From contig NZ_CP019966.1 of NCBI RefSeq assembly GCF_003031265.1, forward strand, positions 4,650,001 through 4,714,000: a DNA stretch of 64,000 nucleotides, read 5' to 3'. Below the pieces are notes generated by a model that saw nothing but the letters and a program-made list of their open reading frames with translations, did no database searches and had not been told where the DNA came from. A program made the position numbers and the translations under genes. Positions 37,441-47,741 of the stretch are shown here, one piece after another. Source of the stretch: Rhodopseudomonas palustris. Lineage in GTDB: Bacteria > Pseudomonadota > Alphaproteobacteria > Rhizobiales > Xanthobacteraceae. The first letter of the stretch is position 1; every line of letters starts with the position of its first letter.

Positions 37441-39492
37441 TCAGGCCGCCGCCTGGCGGTGGGCCGCAACGATCTGGTCGGCGGTCCGCCCGCTGACTTC
37501 AGCCATATGGTCGAAGGTGCGGGTGAAGCTGCCCGCACCAGCCGTGGCCGAGCGCAATTCGACGATCAGGTCGCCGATCTCCGCCTCCGGCATGGTGGCG
37601 CGCACCATGTCCCAACCCGGCCAGCCCTCGCGGGTGTCGAAGCCGAGGATCTGGCCCCGCCGCCCGGACAGGATGGCGTTGACCTTGGCGGTCGCCTCGG
37701 TCGGGCAGACGATCTCGACGGTGTGGATCGGCTCCAGCAGCACCGGCTGGCACTGTGGCAGCGCCTCGGCAATGCCGATCCGCGCCGCGGTACGGAACGC
37801 CATGTCGGACGAATCCACGCTGTGATACGAGCCGTCGGTCAGGGTGACGTGGACGTCGACCACCGGGAAGCCGAGCGGTCCGGCACGCAGGGCATCGATC
37901 ACGCCCTCCTCCACCGCGCCCATGTAGTTGCGCGGCACCGCGCCGCCGACCACGGTCTCGGCGAAGGCAAAGCCCTCACCCCGCGGCAGCGGCTTGATGT
38001 CGAGCACCACGTCGCCGAACTGGCCATGGCCGCCCGACTGCTTCTTGTGGCGACCGCGCTGAGTCACCGGCTTGCGGATGGTCTCGCGATAGCCGATCCC
38101 CGGCGCATGCGACTTCACGGTGACGCCGTAGCGATCGTGCAGCCGCTCCAACGCCACACGCAGATGCATCTCGCCCTGCCCCCACAGCACCATCTCGTGG
38201 CTCTGCGGATCGTGCACGATGGTGAGCGAGGGATCTTCCTCGTTCAGCCGCTGCAGCGCCTGGCCGAGTTTGACGTCGTCCTTGCGATCCGTAGCGGCCA
38301 GCGCCATCGCCAGCACCGGCGGCGCGGCCGCGACTTCGACCAGCGAGGCCGGCGCGGCCTTGCCGTTGCCGAAGGTGTCGCCGGTCTTGATCGCATCGAG
38401 CTTGCCGAGCGCGACGACTTCACCGGCCGTCGCCGACGAGCGTTTGCTGTCGTGGCCGCCGCCGACCGTCTGGATGCCGGAGACACGCGACGCCTCACCG
38501 GCCGACGACTGCACATTGTCGCCGTCGGCGAGCGTGCCGGCGAACAGCCGGGCCAGCGACAGCTTGCCGCCGTGCTGCAGATGCTGAGTCTTGAAGACGT
38601 AGCCGACCGCATCCTTGCCGGCGGTGACGCCGAGCCGCGCCGCGGTTTCGGTGACGTCCGGCGCTTCGTGACGCAGCGCTTTGAGAAGACGCAGCACGCC
38701 GTTCTCGCGGAGCGCCGAGCCGAGCAGCACCGGACAGATCACACCTTCACGCAGTTCGCGTGCAAGGTCGTCGAACACCGCATCGCGCGGCGGCTGGATG
38801 TCGTCGAGCAACTGCTCCATCAGCGCGTCGTCGTGATCGGCGAGCTTCTCGAGCATCGAGAACCGCGCTTCCTTCTCGCGGTCGAGATTGCCGCCTTCGA
38901 GGTCGACCACTTCGGAAGGCTTGTGCTCCCGATAGACGAAGGCTCGCTCCAGCGCGAGATCGACGTAACCGGCGATCAGGTCGCCGTTCCAGATCGGAAT
39001 CTGGCGCAGCACCAGCGGGATACGCGAGGCCGGCTGCAGACTGTCGAGCACTTCGCGAATGCGTTTGTTGGCGCGGTCGATCTTGTTCAGGAACAGAAAT
39101 CTGGGAATGCCGAGATCTTCGAGTTCGCGCAGAATCAGCTGCAACTGCGGCAGCTTGCGCTCGTCAGCTTCACACACCACCACGGCGGCGTCGACGGCGG
39201 GAAGTGCCGCGCGCATGTCGTGCGCGAATTCGACGGAGCCGGGACAATCGAGGAAGGTGTAGCTCTCACCCATGAACTGGGTGGTGACGGCAGTCAGGCT
39301 GAGGCCCATTTTGTGTTGGCGCGCCTCGGGGCTGGAGTCGCCGTGCGAGGTGCCCGCATCGACCGAGCCGGCCCGCGGGATGGCACCGGTTCGTGCCAGG
39401 ATCGCTTCAAGTAGTGTGGTTTTTCCGCTTTGGAATGGGCCCACCAGTGCGATGCACCGGGGACCACGGGGACTTCTGACGTCTTGTCCCAT
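37441..39492 (-). CDS. Elongation factor G-like translational GTPase (EF-G2 type)
   Basis: A 683-residue EF-G paralogue with the usual five-domain order. The GTPase domain has the altered P-loop GPFQSGKTT (18-26) instead of AHIDAGKTT, the G3 motif DCPGSVEF (82-89) and G4 NKID (136-139). Later come QRGRHKKQSGGHGQFGDVVL and a C-terminal EF-G V domain (LEPIHTVEIVCPTEATAKVNAILSGRRGQILG). It probably does not replace the main EF-G; such paralogues act in stress translation or have unknown roles. The ATG at 39492 is the family start. Confidence 0.92.
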   Translation of the reverse strand: MGQDVRSPRGPRCIALVGPFQSGKTTLLEAILARTGAIPRAGSVDAGTSHGDSSPEARQHKMGLSLTAVTTQFMGESYTFLDCPGSVEFAHDMRAALPAVDAAVVVCEADERKLPQLQLILRELEDLGIPRFLFLNKIDRANKRIREVLDSLQPASRIPLVLRQIPIWNGDLIAGYVDLALERAFVYREHKPSEVVDLEGGNLDREKEARFSMLEKLADHDDALMEQLLDDIQPPRDAVFDDLARELREGVICPVLLGSALRENGVLRLLKALRHEAPDVTETAARLGVTAGKDAVGYVFKTQHLQHGGKLSLARLFAGTLADGDNVQSSAGEASRVSGIQTVGGGHDSKRSSATAGEVVALGKLDAIKTGDTFGNGKAAPASLVEVAAAPPVLAMALAATDRKDDVKLGQALQRLNEEDPSLTIVHDPQSHEMVLWGQGEMHLRVALERLHDRYGVTVKSHAPGIGYRETIRKPVTQRGRHKKQSGGHGQFGDVVLDIKPLPRGEGFAFAETVVGGAVPRNYMGAVEEGVIDALRAGPLGFPVVDVHVTLTDGSYHSVDSSDMAFRTAARIGIAEALPQCQPVLLEPIHTVEIVCPTEATAKVNAILSGRRGQILGFDTREGWPGWDMVRATMPEAEIGDLIVELRSATAGAGSFTRTFDHMAEVSGRTADQIVAAHRQAAA

Positions 39493-39704
39493 CGCCGCCT
39501 CCTTCTATCTGGAGCTCGGCCCGTGATTGGGTCGGCAAGACGTGATGCTTTCGCAACACACGACACTTGGCAAGCGCGAAAAATTACGACGCGATGATGT
39601 CGGTGTTGAGCAGGATCAAGGACACCAAAAATTTGCGCTGCGACGCGTTTGCATCGCAGCGCAATGTTGCAAAACAGGAATTGTTCTGGCGGGCGCGCTG
39701 TTAG

Positions 39705-40178
39705 TTAGCGGCCCGGACGCAGCTCCAGTTCCTGCAGGCCGACCGCAACGTTGACGCCGGTCTGGCCCTGCAGGCTGACCGGCTGCAGCGCGATCGAATT
39801 CGCCGAACCGCCGATCAGCACGTTGGCACCGAGGCCGACGCCGACCGAAGCCGAGCCCTGCGCGCCCGCGTAGTTACCAGCGAGGTCGCCGGGGCCGAAG
39901 CGTTCGACCGGCGCGAACACCGCCCAGCCGAGCGCGGTTTCCGGAGTGATACCAATATCGAGACCGACCTTGCGGATCGTCGCCACATAGGGCGTGTCCG
40001 GCCGGCCTTCGCTACGCAGGACGCAGCCGAGATTGGTCACCGAACCGACGATGAAGCCCATGCTGGCACCGCCGCGGCATTCGAGCATGCCGACACGCAC
40101 CCGGCCCTGTTGAGCATTGGCGGCGGTTGTTATCAGCGCGGCGGCGGCGAGGCCGGCGAGAAGTGAGAGGCGGCGCAT
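39705..40178 (-). CDS. DUF992 exported protein 1
   Basis: A 157-residue protein with signal peptide (MRRLSLLAGLAAAALITTAANAQ) and a DUF992 body: VRVGMLECRGGASMGFIVGSVTNLGCVL, then GPGDLAGNYAGAQGSASVGVGLGANVLIGGSANSIALQPVSLQGQTGVNVAVG. DUF992 proteins are short, Gly-rich periplasmic proteins of Rhizobiales with unknown function. Two Cys (in LEC and LGC) may form a disulfide. It is the downstream partner of a similar gene at 40403. Confidence 0.93.
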   Translation of the reverse strand: MRRLSLLAGLAAAALITTAANAQQGRVRVGMLECRGGASMGFIVGSVTNLGCVLRSEGRPDTPYVATIRKVGLDIGITPETALGWAVFAPVERFGPGDLAGNYAGAQGSASVGVGLGANVLIGGSANSIALQPVSLQGQTGVNVAVGLQELELRPGR

Positions 40179-40340
40179 AGCGAAGATCTCCGACGTGGGA
40201 AGGTGATGCGGAAGACGACCCGATTCGGGCGAACGCGCGAACTAGAGCGCGCCATCTAGTCACAGCATCGGCAAATCTTCAATGACACCCGGCGTAGCGC
40301 CAAGACCGAGTGTCCGAGCGTACAGCATCGTCCAGACGCA

Positions 40341-40368
40341 AAAAGGGCCCGCGCTGGCGGGCCCTTTT
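40341..40368 (-). terminator. Intrinsic terminator of the second DUF992 gene
   Basis: AAAAGGGCCCGC pairs with GCGGGCCCTTTT (12 bp, four-base loop). On the minus strand it is followed by TTTTTGCG. It lies 35 bases past the stop at 40403 and separates the two DUF992 genes. Confidence 0.92.
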
Positions 40369-40402
40369 CGTTACGACGCTAATGCTTCGTAAACGCTGTC
40401 AC

Positions 40403-40918
40403 TTAGTGATGATGACGGTGATGCTTACGATAATGCTTCTTGGCGATCGGGGCCGGCAGCAGCTGCACGTCGACGATGCCCGCGGTCGCGTTGAGACCGG
40501 TCTGGCCCTGCAGGCTGAGCGGCTGCAGCGCGAAGGCGTTGTTCGAACCGCCGATCAGCAGGTTGCCGCCGACGCCGAAGCCGAACGACGCGTTGGCGCC
40601 AACGCCACCGTAGCTGCCGCCGAGGTCACCACGGCCGACGCGACGGGTCGGGGCGTACACGGCCCAGGCCAGGCCGGTGTTCTGGGTGAAGCCGAGGTCG
40701 ACGCCGATGCGCTGAACGTGCGCGATGTACGGCTCGGGACGACGGCCATCGGTCCGGAACAGGCACTCGAGCTGGGTGGTCGAACCGACCACATAACCGA
40801 CGTTCGGGCCGCCGGCGCATTCGATCACGCCAACCTGCACCCGCTCTTGAGCGCTCGCGCTCGCGATCGAGGCGACCAACGCGACCGCAGCGAGACCGAA
40901 CTGTCTGAGGGTAAACAT
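40403..40918 (-). CDS. DUF992 exported protein 2
   Basis: A 171-residue paralogue of the DUF992 gene at 39705, sharing VGVIECAGGPNVGYVVGSTTQLECLF and GGSNNAFALQPLSLQGQTGLNATAG. A signal peptide (RQFGLAAVALVASIASASAQ) directs it to the periplasm. It has a distinctive His/Lys tail (PIAKKHYRKHHRHHH) that the first copy lacks and that could bind metal; this is inferred. ATG 40918 is the chosen start; an extension to 40981 is not supported. It has its own terminator. Confidence 0.92.
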   Translation of the reverse strand: MFTLRQFGLAAVALVASIASASAQERVQVGVIECAGGPNVGYVVGSTTQLECLFRTDGRRPEPYIAHVQRIGVDLGFTQNTGLAWAVYAPTRRVGRGDLGGSYGGVGANASFGFGVGGNLLIGGSNNAFALQPLSLQGQTGLNATAGIVDVQLLPAPIAKKHYRKHHRHHH

Positions 40919-41044
40919 AGAAGCACACTCCACATGTGGATTGAGATTGCGACGGCGACAAAAAGGAAGCGTCTTGTCCAAAACAAGGCGCTTTCGCAGT
41001 TTTGGAACGAATCCTGTGAACGTTGCGGATTGTTAATGAATTGT

Positions 41045-42659
<1,615 letters not shown>

Positions 42660-43313
42660 ATGTACAAGCTCTATTCGATGCAGCGATCGGGAAACAGCTA
42701 CAAGGTTCGCCTTGCGCTGGCGCTTCTCGATGCCCCCTACCGTGCGGTCGAGGTCGATATCCTGCGCGGCGAAAGCCGCACGCCCGATTTCCTCGCCAAG
42801 AATCCGAGCGGCCAGGTGCCGCTATTGGAAACCGCGCCGGGCCGCTACCTCGCCGAGTCCAACGCGATCCTGTGGTATCTCGCCGTCGGCACCTCGCTGG
42901 CGCCGGACACCCGGATGGACCGCGCCGAAGCGCTGCAATGGATGTTCTTCGAGCAGCATGCACTCGAGCCGAATATCGGCTCGGCGTATTTCTGGCTGTG
43001 CCTCGTCAAGGGTGGCCGCGACCTGCAGACCCACGCGCTGGAGGATTGGCTGGAGCGCGGCTATGCGGCGCTGCAGGTGATGGAAAATCATCTGAAGACC
43101 AACGATTACTTCGCGGCCGGCCAGCTCACCATCGCCGACATCGCGCTGTACGGCTACACTCACGTCGCCGACCAGTGCGATTTCGACCTGTCGACGTTTC
43201 CGGCGGTGAATGCGTGGCTGCGGCGGGTGGAGCAGACCCCGGGCTTCATCACCATGGATTGGACCCCGGAAACCATCGCGGCCGACCCCACCAGCTTCGC
43301 GGCCGAGGCCTAA
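42660..43313 (+). CDS. Glutathione S-transferase
   Basis: A 217-residue protein with the N-terminal fold MYKLYSMQRSGNSYKVRLALALLDAPYRAVEVDILRGE, the cis-Pro segment GQVPLLE and SNAILWYLAVGT, followed by an all-helical C-terminal domain ending ADIALYGYTHVADQC. The substrate is unknown. The ATG at 42660 matches the usual family N-terminus; an earlier ATG at 42516 adds a Cys/Arg-rich head and is rejected. It does not belong to the same subgroup as the transferases at 25462 and 51815. Confidence 0.92.
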   Translation: MYKLYSMQRSGNSYKVRLALALLDAPYRAVEVDILRGESRTPDFLAKNPSGQVPLLETAPGRYLAESNAILWYLAVGTSLAPDTRMDRAEALQWMFFEQHALEPNIGSAYFWLCLVKGGRDLQTHALEDWLERGYAALQVMENHLKTNDYFAAGQLTIADIALYGYTHVADQCDFDLSTFPAVNAWLRRVEQTPGFITMDWTPETIAADPTSFAAEA

Positions 43314-43450
43314 GGCCCGGCTGCAGCGCTCGAATTCCGCCGCGATTTGACCATGATTGGCGCCCTTCGGCGCCGCATAAACGCCCGTGATCGCACGACA
43401 ATCCACAAATGCCGGTGATTCGCCGGCGTTTGGTTCGAGGATTTCGAGTC

Positions 43451-43642
43451 ATGCTTTCGTCGTCCGGCACGGCCTCCGGCTTCATCCGCCCCGCCGCGCC
43501 CGTCACCTCTCCCCGTCTGGTTCGAGCCGTCGCCGCCTCGCTGGTCATCGCGGTCGCCTCGCTCGGCACCATCCTCGCGCTGACGCTGCTGTCGACCCAA
43601 TGCGGGCCGGCCTGCGGCATGGGGACGCCTTTCGCGCTCTGA
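43451..43642 (+). CDS. Small membrane protein, 63 residues (tentative)
   Basis: The frame from ATG 43451 encodes MLSSSGTASGFIRPAAP, one hydrophobic helix VRAVAASLVIAVASLGTILALTLLS, and a short Cys-containing end QCGPACGMGTPFAL. It would be a single-pass inner-membrane peptide. GAGG lies about eleven bases before the ATG. There is no known homologue in my memory, and it could be chance, but it fills an otherwise empty 420-base gap and lies directly before the sugar dehydrogenase. Confidence 0.45.
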   Translation: MLSSSGTASGFIRPAAPVTSPRLVRAVAASLVIAVASLGTILALTLLSTQCGPACGMGTPFAL

Positions 43643-43732
43643 TCGGCTCGGCAACGATCCTTTCCCATCACGGCGCGTTGACTGGCGCGCCGCACCGCAG
43701 CCGCGACGGCCATCCTGCGAGGAGGCAGTGCG

Positions 43733-44896
43733 ATGAAGGCTCCGATCGTCTGGGTTTCCGGTACGCTGAGCGCAGCCACCGCGCTGCTCGCCTCGCTGCT
43801 GATCGTGACCGCCAGCCGCGGCGAAATCACCACGTACGAATCCTCTGCCGGCCCGCTGACCGTCCAGACCGTGGCGCAGAAGCTGGTGCATCCCTGGGGT
43901 CTGGCGTTTCTGCCTGATGGCCGAATGCTGGTGACGGAGCGCCCCGGCCGCCTGCGGCTGGTGACGCCGCAAGGCCAGGTCTCGAAGCCGCTGCAGGGCG
44001 TGCCCGAGGTGTGGGCCTCGGGTCAGGGCGGCCTGCTCGACGTCGCGGCCGACAAGGACATCGCCAGCAACCACACGATCTACCTGTGCTACGCCGAGCG
44101 CGACGGCAACGGCGGCCGGACCGCGGTAGCGCGTGCGTCTGTCGACGTCGGCGATGCACCGCGGCTGAACGACATCAAGGTGATCTTCCGCCAGCAGGGG
44201 CCGCTGTCGTCCGGCAATCACTATGGCTGCCGGATCGCACAGGACGGAAGCGGCAATCTGTTCGTCACGCTCGGCGAGCACTACGCGTATCGCGACCAGG
44301 CGCAGAGCCTGTCCAATCATCTCGGCAAGATCGTCCGCATCGCGCCGGACGGCAGCGTGCCCGACGGCAATCCGTTCGCCGGCCGCGACGGCGCCAAGCC
44401 CGAAATCTGGAGCCTCGGCCACCGCAATCCGCAAGGCCTCGCCTTCAACCCCGCCGACGGCAAGCTGTGGGAGGTCGAGCACGGCCCGCGTGGCGGCGAC
44501 GAGGTCAACATCATTCGCAAAGGTGAGAATTACGGCTGGCCGGTGATCGGCTACGGCATCGACTACAGCGGCGCCAAGATCCACGAGGCGACCGCCAAGC
44601 CGGGCATGCAGCAGCCGGCAAAGTACTGGGTGCCGTCGATCTCGCCGAGCGGCATGGCGTTCTACACCGGCAAGCTGTTTCCGACCTGGACGGGCAGCCT
44701 GTTCGTCGGCGCGCTGTCCGGACAGATGCTGGTGCGGCTGTCGCTCGACGGCGACAAGATCACCGGCGAAGAGCGGTTGCTGCAGACGCTCGACGAGCGA
44801 ATTCGCGACGTGCGCCAGGGGCCGGACGGCGCGCTGTGGCTGTTGACCGACAGCGATACGGGGCGACTCTTGCGCGTCGCGCCGGCAGCCAACTAA
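43733..44896 (+). CDS. PQQ-dependent aldose sugar dehydrogenase (soluble GDH family)
   Basis: A 387-residue beta-propeller enzyme that oxidises aldoses with PQQ in the periplasm. An N-terminal hydrophobic segment (WVSGTLSAATALLASLLIVTA) acts as signal or anchor. Family signatures are LVHPWGLAFLPDGRMLVTERPGRLRLV, GNHYGCRIAQDG, HRNPQGLAFNP and HGPRGGDEVNII. It resembles E. coli YliI. GAGGAGG precedes ATG 43733 by about nine bases. No PQQ biosynthesis gene is in the window, so the cofactor must come from elsewhere. Confidence 0.92.
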   Translation: MKAPIVWVSGTLSAATALLASLLIVTASRGEITTYESSAGPLTVQTVAQKLVHPWGLAFLPDGRMLVTERPGRLRLVTPQGQVSKPLQGVPEVWASGQGGLLDVAADKDIASNHTIYLCYAERDGNGGRTAVARASVDVGDAPRLNDIKVIFRQQGPLSSGNHYGCRIAQDGSGNLFVTLGEHYAYRDQAQSLSNHLGKIVRIAPDGSVPDGNPFAGRDGAKPEIWSLGHRNPQGLAFNPADGKLWEVEHGPRGGDEVNIIRKGENYGWPVIGYGIDYSGAKIHEATAKPGMQQPAKYWVPSISPSGMAFYTGKLFPTWTGSLFVGALSGQMLVRLSLDGDKITGEERLLQTLDERIRDVRQGPDGALWLLTDSDTGRLLRVAPAAN

Positions 44897-45109
44897 GCGG
44901 TATTTTCAGCGGAGAAGTGCGCCCGCGGCCGCGGCTCGCCTCACACGTTAAGATGTAGTTGACGCGTCACCGCCGTGTAACAAACTACCGTTAGGGTCCG
45001 CTCGCGTCTGATCGAGGCCCCCCGTCGCCGATCAACGTCCCCAGCGGTCCCCGTCAGTCGCCGCGTCTGACCGGGGCCGCACCTTTTTGAGCGGCGCGAA
45101 GTTATTGCC

Positions 45110-45958
45110 ATGCTGCGTTTCATCCTCGTCATTGCCGCCGTCGTGCCGCTGACATTGTCCCTGCTGCCGGTGCATCTGCTGGCGATCCGGTTCGGGTGGC
45201 GCGCGCAGCGCACGATTCCGCAGCTGTATCATCGCATCGTCTGCGCGTTGATCGGCGTGCGCATTCATCAGGTCGGCCGCCGCTGCGACGGCCCGGTGCT
45301 GATCCTGTCCAATCACGTCTCCTGGCTCGACATCTGCGTGATCTCCGCGGTGGCGCCGGTGTCGTTCATCGCCAAGAGCGAAGTTGCCGGCTGGCCGGTG
45401 TTCGGCGCGCTGGCGCGCTGGCAGCGGACCGTGTTCATCGATCGCCAGGCCCGGCATCGCACCGGCGAGGCGACGCGCGAGATCGGCGCGCGGCTGCAAG
45501 ATGGCGACGCCATGGTGCTGTTCGCCGAGGGCACCTCGTCCGACGGCAGCCGCGTGCTGCCGTTCCGCTCGGCGCTGGTCGGCGCGGTGCATCACGCGAT
45601 CGGCGAACAGAGCGGCGCCCGCGTCGCGGTGCAGCCGATGGCGGTGACGTATACCGGCTTCGGCGGCCTGCCGATCGGCCGCGAGTTGCGCCAGCGCGTG
45701 GCGTGGTACGGCGACGCCGAGCTGATTCCGCATTTCGTCGATCTGCTGTCGGCCGGTGCGATCGACGTCACCGTCAGCTGGGGCGATGCGGTCGCGACCT
45801 CGATCGACGCCGACCGCAAACAGATCACCCGCGACGCCGAGCAGTCGGTGCGCCGGATGTGCGAAGCTGCCCGCCGCGCCGGCATGCGCGGCACCATCGC
45901 CCCGCGCCCCGCCGCAGCGCCGGTGACGACGCCCGACGTGCAGCCGGAAGCGGCGTAG
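45110..45958 (+). CDS. plsC: 1-acyl-sn-glycerol-3-phosphate acyltransferase (PlsC/OlsA type)
   Basis: A 282-residue membrane-anchored acyltransferase. The N-terminal helix is ILVIAAVVPLTLSLLPVHLLAI. The catalytic NHxxxxD box is NHVSWLD (His69, Asp74) and the phosphate-binding box FAEGTSSDG (138-146). It transfers an acyl chain to lysophosphatidate, or to lyso-ornithine lipid in the OlsA branch; the sequence alone does not settle which. The ATG at 45110 is the chosen start. The next gene is separated by a palindromic repeat. Confidence 0.88.
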   Translation: MLRFILVIAAVVPLTLSLLPVHLLAIRFGWRAQRTIPQLYHRIVCALIGVRIHQVGRRCDGPVLILSNHVSWLDICVISAVAPVSFIAKSEVAGWPVFGALARWQRTVFIDRQARHRTGEATREIGARLQDGDAMVLFAEGTSSDGSRVLPFRSALVGAVHHAIGEQSGARVAVQPMAVTYTGFGGLPIGRELRQRVAWYGDAELIPHFVDLLSAGAIDVTVSWGDAVATSIDADRKQITRDAEQSVRRMCEAARRAGMRGTIAPRPAAAPVTTPDVQPEAA

Positions 45959-45989
45959 GGCGCGCTGCGCTCACGCACTGCCACAAGCC

Positions 45990-46109
45990 GTCATTCCGGG
46001 GCGATCGCGCAAGCGAGCGAACCCGGAATCCCGAAGATGTAGGCCGCCCGCCGTGCCCCAAACTGCAAGATTCCGGGCTCACGCGCTGACGCGCGTGCCC
46101 CGGAATGAC
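45990..46109. repeat. Dispersed palindromic repeat, family A copy 4
   Basis: Starts GTCATTCCGGGGCGATCGCG and ends GCGTGCCCCGGAATGAC. It occupies much of the gene-less stretch 45959-46327. The remainder (46110-46327) shows no gene or clear operator and should hold the aldo/keto reductase promoter. Confidence 0.9.
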
Positions 46110-46327
46110 TGCCTGGAGCGGCGTGAGCGACGAAACGAACGTAGATCTCGCCTCTGGCGTGTCGCGCGCCGCGACGCCGAGTAATAGGCTAACGCCCGCA
46201 AGTAGAATGGCCTTCGCGACACTCGCCGGCGACGCCGCTTGACGCTTGTGTGATGGGGGCGGTGCCTTGCGGCGCTGCAGCGCGCGCGCCACAATGGGCG
46301 GCTCCACGCACCTCTCAAGGACACTTC

Positions 46328-47269
46328 ATGGACATTCGCAATCTCGGCGGCAGCGGCCTGCGGGTCTCGGTCGTCGGCCTCGGCTGCAACAATTTCGGCC
46401 AGCGCACCGACCCCGAAACCTCGAAGAAGGTGATCCACAAGGCGATCGACCTCGGCGTCACGCTATTCGACACCGCCGACATCTATGCCGGCATGGGCGG
46501 CTCCGAGACCGTGCTCGGCAACGTGCTCGGCGATCGCCGCAAGGACATCGTGCTGGCGACCAAATTCTGCAAGCCGATGGCGACCGACGGCACCAAGCAG
46601 GGCGCCTCGCGGCGCTACATCGTCGAGGCGGTCGAGGCCAGCCTGAAGCGCCTGAAGACCGACTGGATCGACCTGTATCAGCAACACGACTACGATCCGC
46701 TGACGCCGATCGACGAGACGTTGCGCGCGCTCGACGACCTGATCCGCGCCGGCAAGGTGCGCTACATCGGCAATTCGAATTTTCCGGCATGGCGGATCGC
46801 CGAGGCGGAGTACGTCGCGCGTGCGCTCGGCACCCATCGCTATGTGTCGTGCCAGGACGAATACAGTTTGGTGGTGCGCGACATCGAAAAGGATCTGCTG
46901 CCGGCCGCGCAGGAATACAAGCTCGGCCTGCTGCCGTTCTTCCCGCTGGCGAGCGGCCTTCTAACCGGCAAGTATCAGCGCGGCACGGAAGCGCCGGCGC
47001 ACACCCGCTTCGCCAAGATGCCGGCGATCCGCGACCGCTACTTCACCGAGGCCAATCTCGATCTGGTCGACAAGCTGAAGGCGTTCGCCGAAGCGCGCGG
47101 CCACTCGCTGCTCGAACTGGCGTTCTCCTGGCTCGCCTGCCGCCCGCAAGTCTCCAGCGTGATCGCCGGCGCCACCACGCCCGAGCAGATCGAGCAGAAC
47201 GTCAAGGCCGCGAGCTGGAAGCTGACGGCGGAGGAGATGGCCGAGGTGGACGCGATGACGAAGGGGTAG
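46328..47269 (+). CDS. Aldo/keto reductase (YajO/Tas-like)
   Basis: A 313-residue NADPH-dependent oxidoreductase of the longer Tas/YajO-type. The catalytic tetrad is Asp48, Tyr53 (LFDTADIY), Lys79 (LATKF) and His120 (YQQHDYDP). The C-terminal SSVIAGATTPEQIEQN binds the cofactor. It starts MDIRNLGGSGLRVSVVGLG with AAGGA about six bases upstream. The substrate is unknown. It is unrelated at close range to the aldo/keto reductase at 3003. Confidence 0.92.
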   Translation: MDIRNLGGSGLRVSVVGLGCNNFGQRTDPETSKKVIHKAIDLGVTLFDTADIYAGMGGSETVLGNVLGDRRKDIVLATKFCKPMATDGTKQGASRRYIVEAVEASLKRLKTDWIDLYQQHDYDPLTPIDETLRALDDLIRAGKVRYIGNSNFPAWRIAEAEYVARALGTHRYVSCQDEYSLVVRDIEKDLLPAAQEYKLGLLPFFPLASGLLTGKYQRGTEAPAHTRFAKMPAIRDRYFTEANLDLVDKLKAFAEARGHSLLELAFSWLACRPQVSSVIAGATTPEQIEQNVKAASWKLTAEEMAEVDAMTKG

Positions 47270-47293
47270 TTGGCGGCAACGCCTCCTCACACC

Positions 47294-47393
47294 GTCATTC
47301 CGGGGCGCGCCCGAAACGGCGCGAACCCGGAATCCCGAGGTGAGTGGGCGTGTCAGATTCCGGGTTCGCCGCTACGCGGCGCCCCGGAATGAC
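47294..47393. repeat. Dispersed palindromic repeat, family A copy 5
   Basis: Begins GTCATTCCGGGGCGCGCCC and ends GCGCCCCGGAATGAC. At 100 bases it is the shortest family A copy; its central linker is trimmed. It lies between the aldo/keto reductase and the CWC gene. Confidence 0.9.
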
Positions 47394-47531
47394 AGGTGGA
47401 GAGGTGGTGTTCCTTCTATTGGTCACGACCGCCGCACGCCCCTCCCCTCCGCGACCTTCCGCGTATTGCATCGCGGCCCAGGCGGAGTACGCTGCGAGTG
47501 TGTTTCAACCAGCGTTCACCGATCGTTGCTC

Positions 47532-47741
47532 ATGCCGCTCCGCCCGACCTCGTCCGACACGCCTGCACCGCCGCCGCGGCGGCTGATCTGCGCCGGCTGC
47601 GGCGCCGAGTTTTCGTGCACGATGGACAAGGGCTGCTGGTGCGCGGCGGAGCCGGCGACGATGCCGCTGCCGTCGGATGCGACGGATTGCCTGTGCCCGG
47701 ACTGCTTGCGCGCGATGGCGAAGGCGAGCCGCACATCGTGA
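47532..47741 (+). CDS. Cysteine-rich CWC-type protein
   Basis: A 69-residue cytoplasmic protein with eight cysteines arranged as C20xxC23, C29, C35xC37, then C53, C55xxC58 (CAGCGAEFSC-DKGCWCAAE-CLCPDC). This fits the small 'cysteine-rich CWC' family, likely a zinc ribbon. The function is unknown. The start at ATG 47532 gives MPLRPTSSDTPAPPPRR. Its stop overlaps the start of the HAD gene as GTGA, so both are translated from one message. Confidence 0.88.
   Translation: MPLRPTSSDTPAPPPRRLICAGCGAEFSCTMDKGCWCAAEPATMPLPSDATDCLCPDCLRAMAKASRTS

Noticed and set aside
37266-37538. Minus-strand frame of 90 codons between the EF-G paralogue and the XRE gene
   Set aside because: It runs through two terminator-like hairpins and the EF-G gene end, with no ribosome site or conserved features.
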